Of a stretch of 64,000 nucleotides of DNA, positions 1 through 13,900 are shown piece after piece (position 1 is the stretch's first letter; each line of letters begins with the position of its first letter). The stretch comes from Argyresthia goedartella (Eukaryota; Arthropoda; Insecta; Lepidoptera; Argyresthiidae). Location: positions 20,223,243 to 20,287,242 of the forward strand of contig OX463816.1 in NCBI GenBank assembly GCA_949825045.1, in the 5' to 3' direction. The position numbers were made by a program, and so were the translations under genes. The notes under the pieces are model-generated. The model was not told where the DNA came from and made no database searches. It worked only from the letters and a program-made list of their open reading frames with translations.

Positions 1-1695
1 CGATGTCCTATGGAGATATGAAGGTTTCCTCACGATAGAAATTGGACTATAGTGGAGTAAAAACAACTTTTTCGTTAATAAAATTAACACAGCAGAACAG
101 CTGATATATAATTTTGCCACCTTGTCAGACAAGACACTCACTAAACAAGCTTTCTAGGTTACCTAAATTGATTACATAGTTTAAGTTAAGCCATGTCTTA
201 AATACAAGGTTAAAGGCAGTTTTGTGGTAACGATTTTTCTAATAAAAATTTATAGGTGTTAAACAATGGTTAAAGTTTTTTGTGGTAAGACGGAATATTT
301 AATTTTGGAACGTCTACAGTGGTTCACCCAAGAATTGATCATAAATTAATTAATTCGATGAGGCAACAGAAACACATCATCTGTAAAAATTTCATCTGTC
401 TAACTATCACGGTTCATGAGATACAGGTAACAGACGGACGGGTGGACGGACAGCGGAGGCTTAGTAAGACGGGACCCCGTTTGGCACCCTTCGGGTACGG
501 AACCCCAAAAATTACATTAAATATCTTTTCCACTGATGTAACATAGGGGGTAATAAAAATTACTGTGAATATTAATATTAATGTCATATTAATGCAGGAA
601 TAAATATGATTAACTTCATCTTTATGCGCATCTATATTGTCATTTATATAATCTTTGATATCATAGTTTAAAGTAAAAAACAGAATAAAACTAACATTTA
701 AGGGGATATTTAATTTTATTCTGTTTATTAGTATTTGTTGCTATAGCGGCAACTGAAATACATCATCTGTAAAAATTTCTCAAAATTTTAGAGTTGTGAA
801 ATTCAGACAAGAATTGAATGTGATTTTACGAACCTTTTTGTATACGTTATTCAGAAAGCCGCTATAAAAATCGCTCCATATGAGCTGAGTACCGAAAAAT
901 AGCTGTGTAAACATTCCATGATGGCCCTCGAGTCTCGTATAATTTCAGTTCTACGACGTTTTATCTACTTGCACATACAATATTTGTTGTTATGTGCTTC
1001 TTGCTCTACAAACTATACCCTTCAACTGTTCCAAAATTTTACCCTAATTTCTGAAAGGGTTGTTATGGATGTATATATATCGGCAGAGTTACTGATCTGT
1101 CTGTATGTACCTAATATTTTATATACTAGTTTATGAAAGACGACATATTGTATAGTTTATATTTATGTTCGATTTAAACACCGCGCGACTGAGCCGAACC
1201 TCGCAAGGTTGACATTAGCCCCGAGATGTTGGCCGCGCGAATAAAAAGCCCTTGAAAATATTTTGTAAAAATATTTACTTTATAATTACATCTGTACAAG
1301 TTTTGGTATTACAATTAAATTTTAGATGGATAAGGCAACTAAATTGTGTGTGATATAACCACTACAATAGATATGTTTCATTCTAAACAACTAAATGCCT
1401 CTGAAAACAACTAACAAACATAGTTAACAAACATAAAATAAATAGTTTGCCTTTATACACTCTACAGTATACAACGAAATTTTGTTCTATCCTTTACGTA
1501 TAATATCATTATAACTACTAATTGATATTCAACAATTCCGATTGCCTAAATAAAAGAATTTTAAACTACTTATGTACCAAATTTCAAAATACACGTATTT
1601 TAGACCGTTCGATTCACAGAAAAATATTTACATTAAGTTTATTTTTAACTGTTCATTTACAATTTACCTATATTTATGTACATTTAGGCGTAGCA
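1..1695. other. Region 3' of chaoptin, no gene seen
   Basis: AT-rich DNA downstream of the chaoptin stop codon. It holds degenerate pieces of the dispersed repeat described at 16671-17068: one at about 415-515, ending in a GGGTACGG-type motif, and a second at about 720-790, with the words TTGTTGCTATAGCGGCAAC. The short open frames here match no family I recognise and have no supporting context. Confidence 0.5.
1638..1643 (-). terminator. Candidate polyadenylation signal of the chaoptin gene
   Basis: Read on the minus strand, an AATAAA hexamer lies about 53 bases past the chaoptin TGA. That is unusually close for a 3' UTR. In AT-rich DNA such hexamers are common, so this is only a candidate. 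Confidence 0.25.
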
Positions 1696-1982
1696 TCATC
1701 TCACTAGCGTGGTGAGGATGGCGCAGGCTAGCGTGAAGGTTATGTCGCTGTAGTTTGGCTGTGCCTCACTGGAGAGGGCACTGGCATGGCAGTCTGCTTC
1801 GTCTGCCCGGAGCTGTAACAGCGGGGCGTGCCTGCCCGACGGGTCCTTGCAGGTGGCAGCTCTGACGGCGCGCCGGAGGTCAACCGTGACCTCGTTCTCT
1901 TGCAGCCAGCGCCGCAGCCACCCGCCCAGCCACGCCAACTCGCACTCGCACCGCAGTGGGTTACCTGTGAGGATCAGCCCAC
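1696..1982 (-). CDS. chp: Chaoptin exon 5 (LRR C-terminal cap and GPI-type tail)
   Basis: The acceptor TGTGCAG precedes 1982. The exon completes a Gly codon split 1/2 with exon 4, then reads GGLILTGNPLRCECELAWL, a classical LRRCT start with a CxC pair, then two more Cys. It ends in a Ser/Asn-rich stretch and about 12 hydrophobic residues before TGA at 1698-1696. The tail is short and ends in Arg. GPI attachment is inferred. Confidence 0.85.
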
Positions 1983-4900
1983 CTGCACAGACGATAAAAT
2001 TACATAGGTACTCAGCTAGGTACTTCTGTTTACTAACCACTCGGCCGCGGAAGGGAGATAAGGTTTTGTCATCAAGGAAGTGTTTATGGTGGGTCAATAT
2101 TTACATTTGGTCAATAGCGGCGGTCGTAGCGGCAGCGTGGGGACATGGGCCGTAAAATTACATCGAATAACGAAATCAACGGCTTATACACAAATTATAC
2201 GTCGTCATCGCTTGTATTAGCAATTTCTCATAATGTTGCTGTAATAACAGTTGCAAAAAATGGATATTGCTATCGGCTTTGAGAGTGATTAATTAAGACG
2301 AGCCATTAGTAATCCAAAACTTCACTCTAAGGCCCTGCGCTCACACAAAAGGCGAGCGGCGAGGGCGAGGCGGTGGCGTGGCGCGGGTGTGGCGCGGGCG
2401 AGATGTTATCGCCAGCAGAAGAGGCGAGGAAGCGGCGAGGAGGAGGCACTAAGCAGGGTGATTTTGTTTTTGTGTGTCAATGTATCTCCTTTAGGCGAAT
2501 TACTCAGCGTTATATGTATATGGCTAAGCACGAGTTTTCTCAATATGGTATGTAGATCTACTCATTTCAAGTGCTCATGCGGAAGTACTTGTCTATATCT
2601 GGCAATAGATGTACCTACTATACTACGAGTATAATAAGGTTTTATTTACTTTTAGGTACAATTAACTTTATATAATTCCCCTGAATCTATATTAGTAGAG
2701 AACAGGATATATATGTGTGACTTAATATTTTATTCAGCTTTGTACGCGTTATATTCAGCCTGTATACCAAATGGCGCGTTACTTGCGCGCCTTTCCGTTC
2801 ATGCCTGGTGGCAGCGACAATACAGCGAGGGCACGCCGCTTCCTTGCCTCTTCCTCATCTCGAGCAGGCACTAACATAAAGGCGCCTCTCCTGTTGGCGA
2901 TACCAACTCGCCCGCGCCGTACTCGCGCCACGCCCCGCCCCCGCCTTGCCCTCGTCGCTCGTCTTTTGTGTGAGCGCAGGAACTAAGGACTAAGGTATAA
3001 ATGTATAAATGAATAAACAGTATTTTCGCAAAGTGAATCCTACGTACATCAAATGATACCGGAATCTTGCGTAATTAGCAGGTAGATTTATTTTTCGACA
3101 GTCAGTGTCTTAGCTTTCAAATTAGGTAGAATGAATGTTCGTACGAGTATAAACAGTACTCTCTATGACTACATACTCTCAGATAACATCGTGCGGTCTG
3201 CGAACGTGAACATAACAGAATCTCGACTCTCCCGTGTGAGTGGTAACATAGCTAGGGTTAGGTATAAACGTATCATGGAGATATAACAGGCGAGTGCCGG
3301 CAATTTCATTTCTTTCCGCGGAGGAAAACCAATTTCCAGAACGTAATTAAGAATTAAAACTTGTTACTGCGAGTCGTTAACTAGTGTCATTCCATGGCGC
3401 CAGTTTTCACTATGAATAATAAATTGACTTTGCGCATTAACGGGTTTATGAGAGTTATCCGTGCTGGGTCAGAGCAAATTAATATTACATGCATTATGAC
3501 GCTCCAGTCATAAAGATAAACAGATGAGTTCGCGAAAGAGGACGCGTGTGTAAATTACGATGCACGAGCATGAACTATAATTTGCCTTTTACCTGAAAGT
3601 AGTTTGGTGGCCACGTGACTCCAGCTGGTAAAGTTCGGGTAGAAGATTGCGGGATTAAGCGTCGTGAGTTGATTATAACTTAAATCAAGTCCCAACTGAG
3701 GAACTTGTCCGAGGTGTTTCATGAATTCTGTCGGCAGTTTGGTGAGCGACGTTCCGGTAATTCTGATAAACAGTTCTTGGTTGTTGGCGAACGCCTCGAA
3801 AGCTTCGTTGGATATCATCTTGAGCTTGCCGCCACAGATCTCAAGGTGGCGGAGGCTCCTGGCGTCGATGCCGTGGAGCTGAGTGTCCATCAGGTCGTCC
3901 GTCCATTCGACGAGCAGCTTGTAGAGTGAAGGCAGCGCGCCAGTGACTTCGGCGAGCCGGAACGTCGCGTGGTTGATTGTGGACCACGACTGCACGTGCA
4001 GGGAGCGGAGGGATATCAAGGGACGGAATGAATGCTGGTCAATTATATCCAAGTATTTAAGCCCGTTCATATTCAAATGTGACAAATTACTCAGCCATTT
4101 GAAACTAGTTTGTGTTATTCTCACAATAGGATTATGCGATACATCGAGAACGTTCAAGTTGCCGAGATGAAACCACATTTTTGGCACTAAAGAGGTAAAA
4201 CGATTATGACTAAGATCTAAATGGCGAAGGTTGCCGAGCCGTTTTAAATCAGTCTCTTTGAAACTGTTAATATAATTCGACGTCAAATTGAGACTAGTTA
4301 AGTTGGCTAAGGGTAGATAAGGCACTGACTTTAAACTTATATTTCCAAGATTGAGATGTCTCAAGTTAGGGAGGTTGTGAAAGAGTTCCTTGAAATTGGC
4401 TTTGATGGAGTTGGAGCTGATATCGAGGTGTCGGAGGCCACCGAGGCTGGAGAAGGTGTTGTCGGAGAGCATGGTGAGCAGGTTGTGCGCGAGGTTCAGA
4501 GAGAGGAGGAACTGTGTATTGCGGAAGATGTTGCTGTCGAGGTATTCGATGTGGTTGTGCGACACGTCGAGATAGCGCAGCGTGAACCCGATCTGTGAGA
4601 GCGCACTCACCGGGAACAACGCGATATCATTCTGACTCAGATCCAAGTGCTCTATAACAGTGTTCTTAAACACGTCTCTAGGAAGCATTCTTAGACTATT
4701 ATGGTCCATTTTTAAATATCTTAACTTGTGCAAGTTGTAAAATTGCTCCACGGATAGCTGCGCGATCGCGTTATACGACAGATCTAATATTTGAAGCGAA
4801 ATTAAGTCAGAGAATGTTTTCCTTTTTATTAAATTTATTCTGTTTTTGTGTAGGTCTAGAATTTCTAAGTGCAAAGACTCTCCGAATGCTTCACCCGATA

Positions 4901-7900
4901 TGCTTTCTATTTTATTGTGCGCTAAGATTACGTGTCGGATAGATGATTCCAAGAAAATGAAAAAGTTATTTGGCACTTCTGCTAACTCATTATAGGAACA
5001 ATCGAAAATATTTACTGAGATAGTTCGTTCTCCTTCGAGATGGTAAATTTGGTTTTTGCTGATATTCAAAGTAAAGGTAACGTCTAAAGATGATGCGTTA
5101 TGAAAATAATTCAACGAAAAATAGGTCAAGTTATTCCCCTGAAGCTCCAATATTTCCAATTTGGGTAAGTTCGAGAATGTTTCCGATTCTATCGAATCGA
5201 TTATGTTGCCAGCGAGAGATAAATATCTCAAGTTCGGCAAGTTCCTGAAACTGTACTTCGTTAAGTTGTTTATGCGGTTGTAAGATAAATCTATGTTTCT
5301 TAAGTCGGGCATGTTACTAAAAGTCTTAGCACGAACAGAACTTATAAAATTATATGAAACTCTTATGTTATTCACACTGTGTGAGATATTCTGGCATTCT
5401 TCCTCACTGACAATATCAACGACCCTGTTATAATCGAGATTCAAATACTTCAGAAAAGGAAAAGTAGCAATGTCACATAGTCTTAGTATATGGAAATCGT
5501 TGTTATCGAAAGACATCCATTCCAAGTTCTCTAATCCACCGTCGATCTCAAACGGATAGATACCGCTGAATAGCGTCGACGAGGATTCCAGTACATGCAG
5601 CGAACTGCTAACATTGGAGAAAGCTTGCGGATGAATGTAGTACAAGTCGTTAAAGCTCAAATTAATCTCCTTCACGGGCATACTCTCCGGAAAAACGTTT
5701 TTATAAATCTGCGCGATCCTGTTACCTCTTAAATTGATAGTCGCTAGGGATCCGGACCAATCCCGGAGCTCGTCGGCTATCAGGTTAGATATGCGGTTGT
5801 AGCTGAGGTCAAGGTAGCGCAGTGAGCCGGGTTCGAGAAGGCGCAGGGTGGGTGGCAGCGCGGCGAGGAAGTTGCCGGCGAGTGAGAGCGTCTGCAGGCG
5901 CGGCGGTAGCGCGGGCGCCTCCGCTAGTCGGTTGTACGCGAGCGACAGGTGCCGAAGCCGCGCCGCAAGTGCCAGCGCCTCAGGCACCGACTCCAGCCGG
6001 TTGTGCTCCAGCTCCAGGTGCTCCAAGGAGTTTTTCAGCGACAAGAGCAACTCGCGGCTTATCGAACGCAAGCCGTTATACGAAATCGACAACCTCTCCA
6101 CCCTGTTGCTCGCGAATAACGAGCGCGGCACGAAAGTCAGCTCGTTAAGGTCGAGTATTATTTGTCTTACTTGTATATCTTGGAGAAAATTCATCGGGGA
6201 TAAGTCGTTCATTTTATTGTTACTTAAGTCTACCTTTTCGATTTTTTTCGTTTTGTTGATTGAGCACGCCGTCGCATTATCGAGCATTACGGAATTGTGT
6301 CGTAAATGGACCGCTTTTAGTCTTGGAAGATTGTGGAATAAATCACAGGGAAACGTGTGTAGGAAGTTATTAGATAATTTGAGTAGGGTGAGGGAGGACG
6401 GAAGGGCGTCGGGGCTGAGGGCGCGGAGGCAATTGCCCTCCAGGTCCAGCTGCAACAAGCGGTGCAGAGTGCTGAGGGCCTGCGTGCGCAGCTGCGACAT
6501 CTGATTGTTAGCGAGAGACAAGCTCGTCAGAGTCTCCTCCAGGTGATGCCATCTGATATCCGCGCCGACATGAACAATATTGTTACTGCGAACAAAACGT
6601 CCGACTTTTTAATCAGTTCAAAACACCAACGAACAATCCGAGACGCATTAAAAAGTTGTACTTACTTCTGAAGGTTTAACCAATTCAAAACTTTTAAATC
6701 TTTCAAGCCTTGCTGAGGTATTTCTGCGAATTCGTTGTATCCGAGATCTAATGACGCGAGTGTAACGGCCATTGAGCTGTGAACAAAATATCTCGAGTGA
6801 GGCCAACAGCTTTAAAAAAAATAGGTTTCACAAATTAAATTTACAGTTTGTGATGTCTGATGGGCTGTCAAGTTTCTTTTTTGTGATATTTGTGATGCCT
6901 ACTCCTAAAACTGAAATATACTTAGTCTAGGTTCGTTTCCCTAGAGAGGTCTTCGGACGGCTCCGGGCAAATGTATTTGTTGCCTCTTATAAGAGACTGT
7001 AAGGTCAAAGTTACATTTTTATCAATATAGATAATTTACGGGACGCGATTCGTATGAAAAACGACTTGAAACCGTTAATTACTATTTTTTGGTGGAGAGG
7101 CAATCATTTCTTGATCTCGTTAACTTTCGTTCACGTTTATTTTTTGAGAACAGTCAAAACAAATTGATTGCGCAATTTTGTGAACACTGGTAGATAATGG
7201 TATATCGTGTCTTTGTTTTTTCCAAACAGCACCTTTAGCGGGAAGGTACATATCAAAAGAATTTTGATGTTTTCATTTTGAAAAACCTCTTTAATACATA
7301 CTTAAGAAACTACACGAATATTTAGTGAATTGATGAAATACATACCTGAAGGCACTCGGCTCTATGTAGTGCAGCTTGTTGGCTACCAGCACCAAGGTCT
7401 GCAGGCGAAGACCGTCCAGAGCACTCTCCGGTAGCAGCTGCAGGTTCGCCATGCTGATGTCCAGGTGTTGCAGCTTTATCCGGGGCCATTCTGTAACGTT
7501 ATTTGAGTTCTAACATCTGTCATACGACTTTTGGTAAGTCAGAAGCTGGCTAGAAAATCTTCTGCAAGTGTAATGATAATGTTACAAAACACCCAGGTTG
7601 TAAAGAAGGTTATGATTAGGGACCTCATTATATAATTAAGATCAAACAATCCATATTCGGCGGGTCGATCTGAAAATGTCTGGGTTTATTGTTATTTTAG
7701 TGCTTTATCAAACGATATGTAGTTGAATTTACCTAAATAAAACATGACTCAACTTTTCATAGCCGGACAGCGGATGACGTTTATAATTAGTCACTCGGGT
7801 AACAGAACTGGGAATACATTTTCCCAAATTAAGCTTAACAACGAATATAATGGCGATGATGTTGTATAAAAATATTATGTTTATTAGCGGAAATGAAATT

Positions 7901-10900
7901 GGAGTGTAATGGCGCTACTCCAATGATTGTCACGGAAATATCCTTTCTTATATATGTTACAGCTAAAGATAGGTGTGAAGCTAAACTTAAGTTTAGCCGG
8001 CTAGTCTTAAGATTAATTTCGAGCCTCGGCTAATGTCCGAAGTCATATTAGTTAGTTATAACGGATGTCATCTTTAATCGGCTAGACTGCACATTAGCCG
8101 ATGCGTTTCGGTTAATGTTGGACATTAGTTAGCTAATGTTGAAAATAATAATAATGTTGAGCGGGGCGGGGTAATTTTATTCAGATGAGAAAGCTATTTC
8201 TAATATCAGGGCAAAAAATACTTCTACTCGTTTTTGTTGTTCTTACATGTTCAACCTAATACGCTTCGCTTCGCTCACCCCCTTTAACCTTCACCTAAGC
8301 TACCGCAGTGTTTACGGCTACCGAATCATTATCATCACTTATTCCAGATTAAGACGGTAATTTTTCAACATTAGCCTAGGTATACTGAAAAATAAACTTA
8401 AGTTTAGTCGGCTAATGTCAACCATATTTTCACACCCATATTTAGCCTCAACAGTGTCGAGGCTAAACTGCACTTTAGCCGACTAATGTTGAAATCATTT
8501 ATCGCAATGAACATTATTTCTGACATTAGCCGAGGCTCGAAATTAATCTTAAGACTAGCCGGCTAAACTTAAGTTTAGTTTCACACCTAGCTTTAGCCGT
8601 AACATATACATCGTTGGTTTGAGCAATTTTTCAACATTCTGCAGACTATGTAATTTAAGGAATAAATTGTCTTTTTCACCCGTTTTTGTAATAATAATTC
8701 TCAGAAAACAGCTGACCTTCGTTAGAAGGGATTTACTTAGCATAAACAGTGAGTGGCGCTATTTCCTGTCACGCGGTAAACCAGGTTTATCATCGTTAGT
8801 TGCCCTGACAGTGATCTCGATAAGTCTGACATCCGAATTAAGTACATACTTTTACTGTTTTACCAACAAATGAAATTACGTATTCAATTCCACAAACTAG
8901 CAGAATAATACATAGTATTATGGTAGTACACTACTAGATCCATCCACAAGGTACACACAAGGTTAGAAATTATACCCAAATTAACCGACGTAATCATCAG
9001 CTAAAGGACTTACCTAAATTGTACCAGTTGCATCATTTACTAAGCAAAACTTGTCTCGATTGTATAGTTTTGATGTGCAAATTATGTACGTCGTATGAGT
9101 TTGTAAAACAACATACAGCAATTTGGCGCGACTTTTTATTCTCCCAGCCAAGTTTTAGCGTAATTGAAACTACATGCAACGCATCAACTTTGCATGTTTA
9201 CGATGTAGCTTTAGTGAGCTTTAAACATGCATCGACGAATATCGTTCGTTCATGGCGTTCGACGCGTTTCCCTATGAATCCTCCGTTATTGTTTTATGTC
9301 ACGCCGCTGACAACAGAATAATAGATTTCGATGAAAAATTAATGCCTGCTCCAGTTACCCCAAAACATATTGTTTGGTTTCCTCAAGGTATTGATAAAAC
9401 ACGGCTTTCCTGCAAGTGCTACTTTCTAAGCTGCTGGGGAAATAATAATAATGTTACAAAAAAAACCAAACAGAAAAGTCTTCACTGTCGTCGTTTTAAG
9501 GCTTGTACAGAGTGTCCCGTAGCTCAATGTAATGCAAGTAAAGATAAGTCTGCTTACACAGGGTTTCATTTGTAGCAACTTTACATAACGAAACCATAAA
9601 ATAAGAATGATATACTTGAAAAGGAAATGAAAATGAAAATATATTTATTTCACAAAAAAGGGAGATTTTAGGTCTAATATTAGTTTCAAATAGGACAAGA
9701 TCTTATAAAATGAAATCCTAAAAAGCTACGAATTTCATGTTCACAAACATGAACGGTATATAAAATCGCATTACCAATCTGTAGATTAATGGTAAACAAT
9801 CAAATGTCATTGGGCAGTACAAAATCCTTGACTTTGACGTCCATATTATGTTTTTGTACTGGCCAATGACATTTATTTGTATAATGCGAGTTGAGGTATA
9901 AAATTCTTAGCGTATAATTACGCGGGCCCTTATCTGAGGCTTACCATGTTTGTATGTGACGTCCTGCCGCATCGCCCGAGGGCTCGAATTAATTCAGTTT
10001 AGCATTTGTCATTTCGGTTTACTTGATCTTACTCAAACGCGAATAAAACACGAAATCATAAATAACTTATTAATAGTAGCCGATTTTGACTACAGAAATA
10101 AGAGGAGCTTATAGCTTATACAGAGATTTTTGTACTCTAGGTTAAATCATAGGAAAATTGCATACGGCTGTAGGGTGTACGGCTAAGAGGTGTAAAATGT
10201 GAACACTTCAAATGAAAACTTTTTTAAAATACTGATAGTTATTTGTAATACAGACATTACAATCAGGCAGAGTCAACAGTTTCACTGAATTTCGTCGTGT
10301 ATAATACAGGGTCTCAAATAAAATTATTGTTTAACTCTGTAAATAAATATTTAGTTTCCCGTCCAAAGTGCTCATTCAAGTTAAGGGGCAGTCCGGTTTG
10401 CAAATATCGCCCTACAAAGTTACGAGACCCGAGCCCTAATCCCGAATGGGATAACATCTTCTTACGCCTACTCCGTTTTTAGATTCTCTTGAAAGGTTAG
10501 TAGGGAAGACGGCTATCGCTAGGGCTTTTTATAAAATACTTGAGGTGTTTGACCCTCTTCGAAAGTTCACTGTAGTTCGCACAATCCGTTACCATAGACC
10601 TAAAATTACTTGGGAATGAACCTGTTATGCTTGATGTGTTCATTATTATTTTTTGTTGAATTCATATTGATATTCACTTATTTCTGTTAAAAATTAAGCA
10701 ATACACACAAAAATATTACGAGTACTTTAATTAAATTACATCAACCAATTATTCGACCTGATTGCGGGTTCTTGCCACCTAAACTAAGCTAAAAGAAGCC
10801 TGTAATATAGGCGACAATCACTATTCCATTATTTTATATGCTTGGTTGAAAATAATCCAATGAGTGGTTATTAAACAAAGAAATATATTCACAAAAATAA

Positions 10901-13900
10901 AATAAAAATAATAACAGTAATAATTTATTCATATTATAAAATCGTTCATCTAATGTAAAAATTAGTTCAGATTGTTTTAAACATTTCTGATTTTTTAATG
11001 GTTTTTTTTATTAATAATATAGAAATACAGTCAAAGTTCATAAATAATAATAATAATAATTAATTCAAGTTTATGATTAGGAAATGGATTAAAGGAATAA
11101 GAAATTTAAGTGATATGATAAAATCAGATCAAAAATTCAATGGAAGATTACATTTGGTTCATAGTTTACTTAGTAATTAAGGTATACATTTAAATTCATT
11201 CAAAAATAATAGATAAGACATCGCATACATAATTCAACAGTAATTCCTTAACAAAATAAAAATAAAAACATTATTAAATAGTACATAGAACAGGGTATAA
11301 TCAACGATATACTTTCATCAGATTCTCTGTTTCGTCGTAGGAAAGATTTAAAAGCCATTTTTATAGTACATTTTAGCTGGAATTGGTTAAGTTGATGGAT
11401 CTAATTTTGTGCGCTAGCTTTATTGTATAGATAAGAGTTAAAGAAACAGGGGAATCTATGGCCAAAGAAGGTCCTGAATTTCAAGGTATCGCATACTATA
11501 TCTTTGCGACGTCTTGATTCAACCTTTACTCTAGTGGATTCGGGGATATTCGAATGAGAATTTAGGATAATTTGATAGATAAATAACTTCCTGAATGACT
11601 ACACACCCCATTCCGCAAAAAGCTTTTCAGTTGAATACCTGTATGGTCGGGAAGTACTAACCTTTAGTAGGGCCCTTTGGGCTCTAAAGGGAGAATTGAA
11701 GTCTTACATGCTCCGCCCCATGCTGGTATGCAGAAGGTAAGGAGCGACTGGCAGAGGGAGATGTAGATCATCTTAATTAGTCGCGGACTAGCAACTTCCC
11801 TAATGTTTTTAAAGAGGGCTATGAACTTTCTTGTGCGTTGAGCTAACTCAACTTGCTAAAATTTTTATGTGTGGTTTAAAGGATAGATGATTATCAATTG
11901 TGGTCCCCAAGTATTTTATCTGGTTGACGTTCTGAAGTGTTATGCATGAGCAGGTATTCGTGGTACATTATATGATGTTGATTGGAGGGAGGCTGTGAGC
12001 ATAAAAGTATCGAAAATGTTAAAAATTTAGTTTTGTCTCTGTTTAGTGTTAATATATTCTCATGTAGCCAGTATGATATTATATTGAAGACATTTTGTGC
12101 AAGCTTAAAAACTGAACTCCAAGTCTTTTCCTAAACAACAAAGCTGTATCATCGGCAAATGTGATGATTTCGCCTTTATCTAACGTAGTTTGGCACAGAT
12201 CATTGATGTAGATAAGGAATAAAGTTGGGCCGAGTATGCTTCCCTGAGGTACGCCATAGCTTACCGGAAGTGAATTGCTAGTAGAGTCTCCTACAACCAC
12301 ACTTTGAAATCTATCATTCAGATAATCATCCAATAGCTTAAGAGGAATCCCACGCACGCCAATCCTTTCCAACTTCGTAATTAGTAATGGTATTGACACC
12401 GTATCAAATACCTTGGCCAAATCCAAGAATATGGCCAAGCATTTGTCTCCAGAATCTAGTCCCCTTGCAACAAAATCTGTTAATCTAGTGACGGCTTGTA
12501 CGGTCGACTTTCCACCACGGAAACCATATTGGTTATCTGACAGTAAATTGTTCTTCTCGAGAAACTCAGTTAATGATTTATTTATAGATTTTTCAAGAAT
12601 CTTAGAAATCGACGGGAGTAGGGATATTAGGCGATAATTGTTTACTGATGATTTATCACCGCTTTTGTGGATGGGGTTTATGAGAGATTTTTTGAAGGCT
12701 CGGGGAAGGTTCCCGATTTTAAAGATAGATTACAGATGTGTACAATGGGATATGCCAATATATGTTTGTTTAGTTTTAAAATTTTGTTAGATATACCATC
12801 CCAACCAGTAGAACAATCTGTTTTCATTAAGTTGATTATAGTCAATATCTCAGTCAATTTTGTTTCAGCTATAAGTGAAGAGTTTGACGGGGACATGTTA
12901 TTTGTTACTATTCTCACCTACCTTAGCAAAATATTAGACACTATATTAAGAGATTCTGTGTTATAATTAGTTATTTTAAGAAGATCTGATGAAGGGGGAG
13001 CAGTGTTCTTATATTTTGTCAGTTTATTAATGATATGCAGTACTCTCTTATATAGTAATATATCGTAGGGTAATTCGAGATCTCAAAACTAAGGAACTAC
13101 ATTTACAGCTTAAAATCCAACAGCCCTTATTCGGTTGCCGCAGGTTCTATTTTACTACACTTTTTTTTTTGGGGTTTTATTACTAAGCCTCCACTGTCCA
13201 TCGGTCTGTCCGTTTGTCCATCAGCGGGCTGTATCTGATAATGCAAGAAAGTTAAGGTTTTCAAAAGCGTCAACCTCGCAATGACAGATAATAAGCTGGA
13301 AACTTGAATAAACTAAGCATTTATTTGGGCATCTTAAAAATTGTCCCAAAAGTCACAATATATCACGCCCAAGTAGCACAAAAGTTCTGTGTAACAGCAT
13401 TTTTACAGTACACCTTGGACACATTAGCTGCCAAAAACTGCTGTATATCAGCATTATATGCGCATATAATGCTAATATAACTCTAATTTGGGCACAAATT
13501 AGGTGGCACATTGCTATACAACTGAATTTTAATAGCATTATATTATCATTAATAAAGGCAACGGCTACTCCATGTGCTGAATATTGCCTGAATAACAAGG
13601 CACGTGGTACTCATTATAGTTAATATGCAGCCATTCGCAAAATTGGAATAAGTGTGGATATCATAAATGCTTTATCGAAGCTAAAAGTAAATTATCATTG
13701 AAATTGTGGTGTGCAGAAACGTATTTTTAATTTTTACTCCGTACAAGAGTGTTGAAGTACAATAAGTAATATTGTGCGTTTAAATTAAAATGTTTTGGGT
13801 GCCATTTTGTGGATAAATTATAAAGTTAATGTTAAGTAAAAATTCGAGTTATATCAACTTTGTGTTAAATTGTATCGGGAATGTAACTTTCTTGTCAAAT

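Noticed and set aside
2771..2986. 71-codon Arg/Ala-rich frame
   Set aside because: Lies in the GC-rich arm of the 2331-2983 MITE, and its stop is formed by the TAA target duplication.
5822..6504. Long plus-strand open frames of 108 and 218 codons
   Set aside because: They are antisense shadows of the GC-rich chaoptin exon 4.
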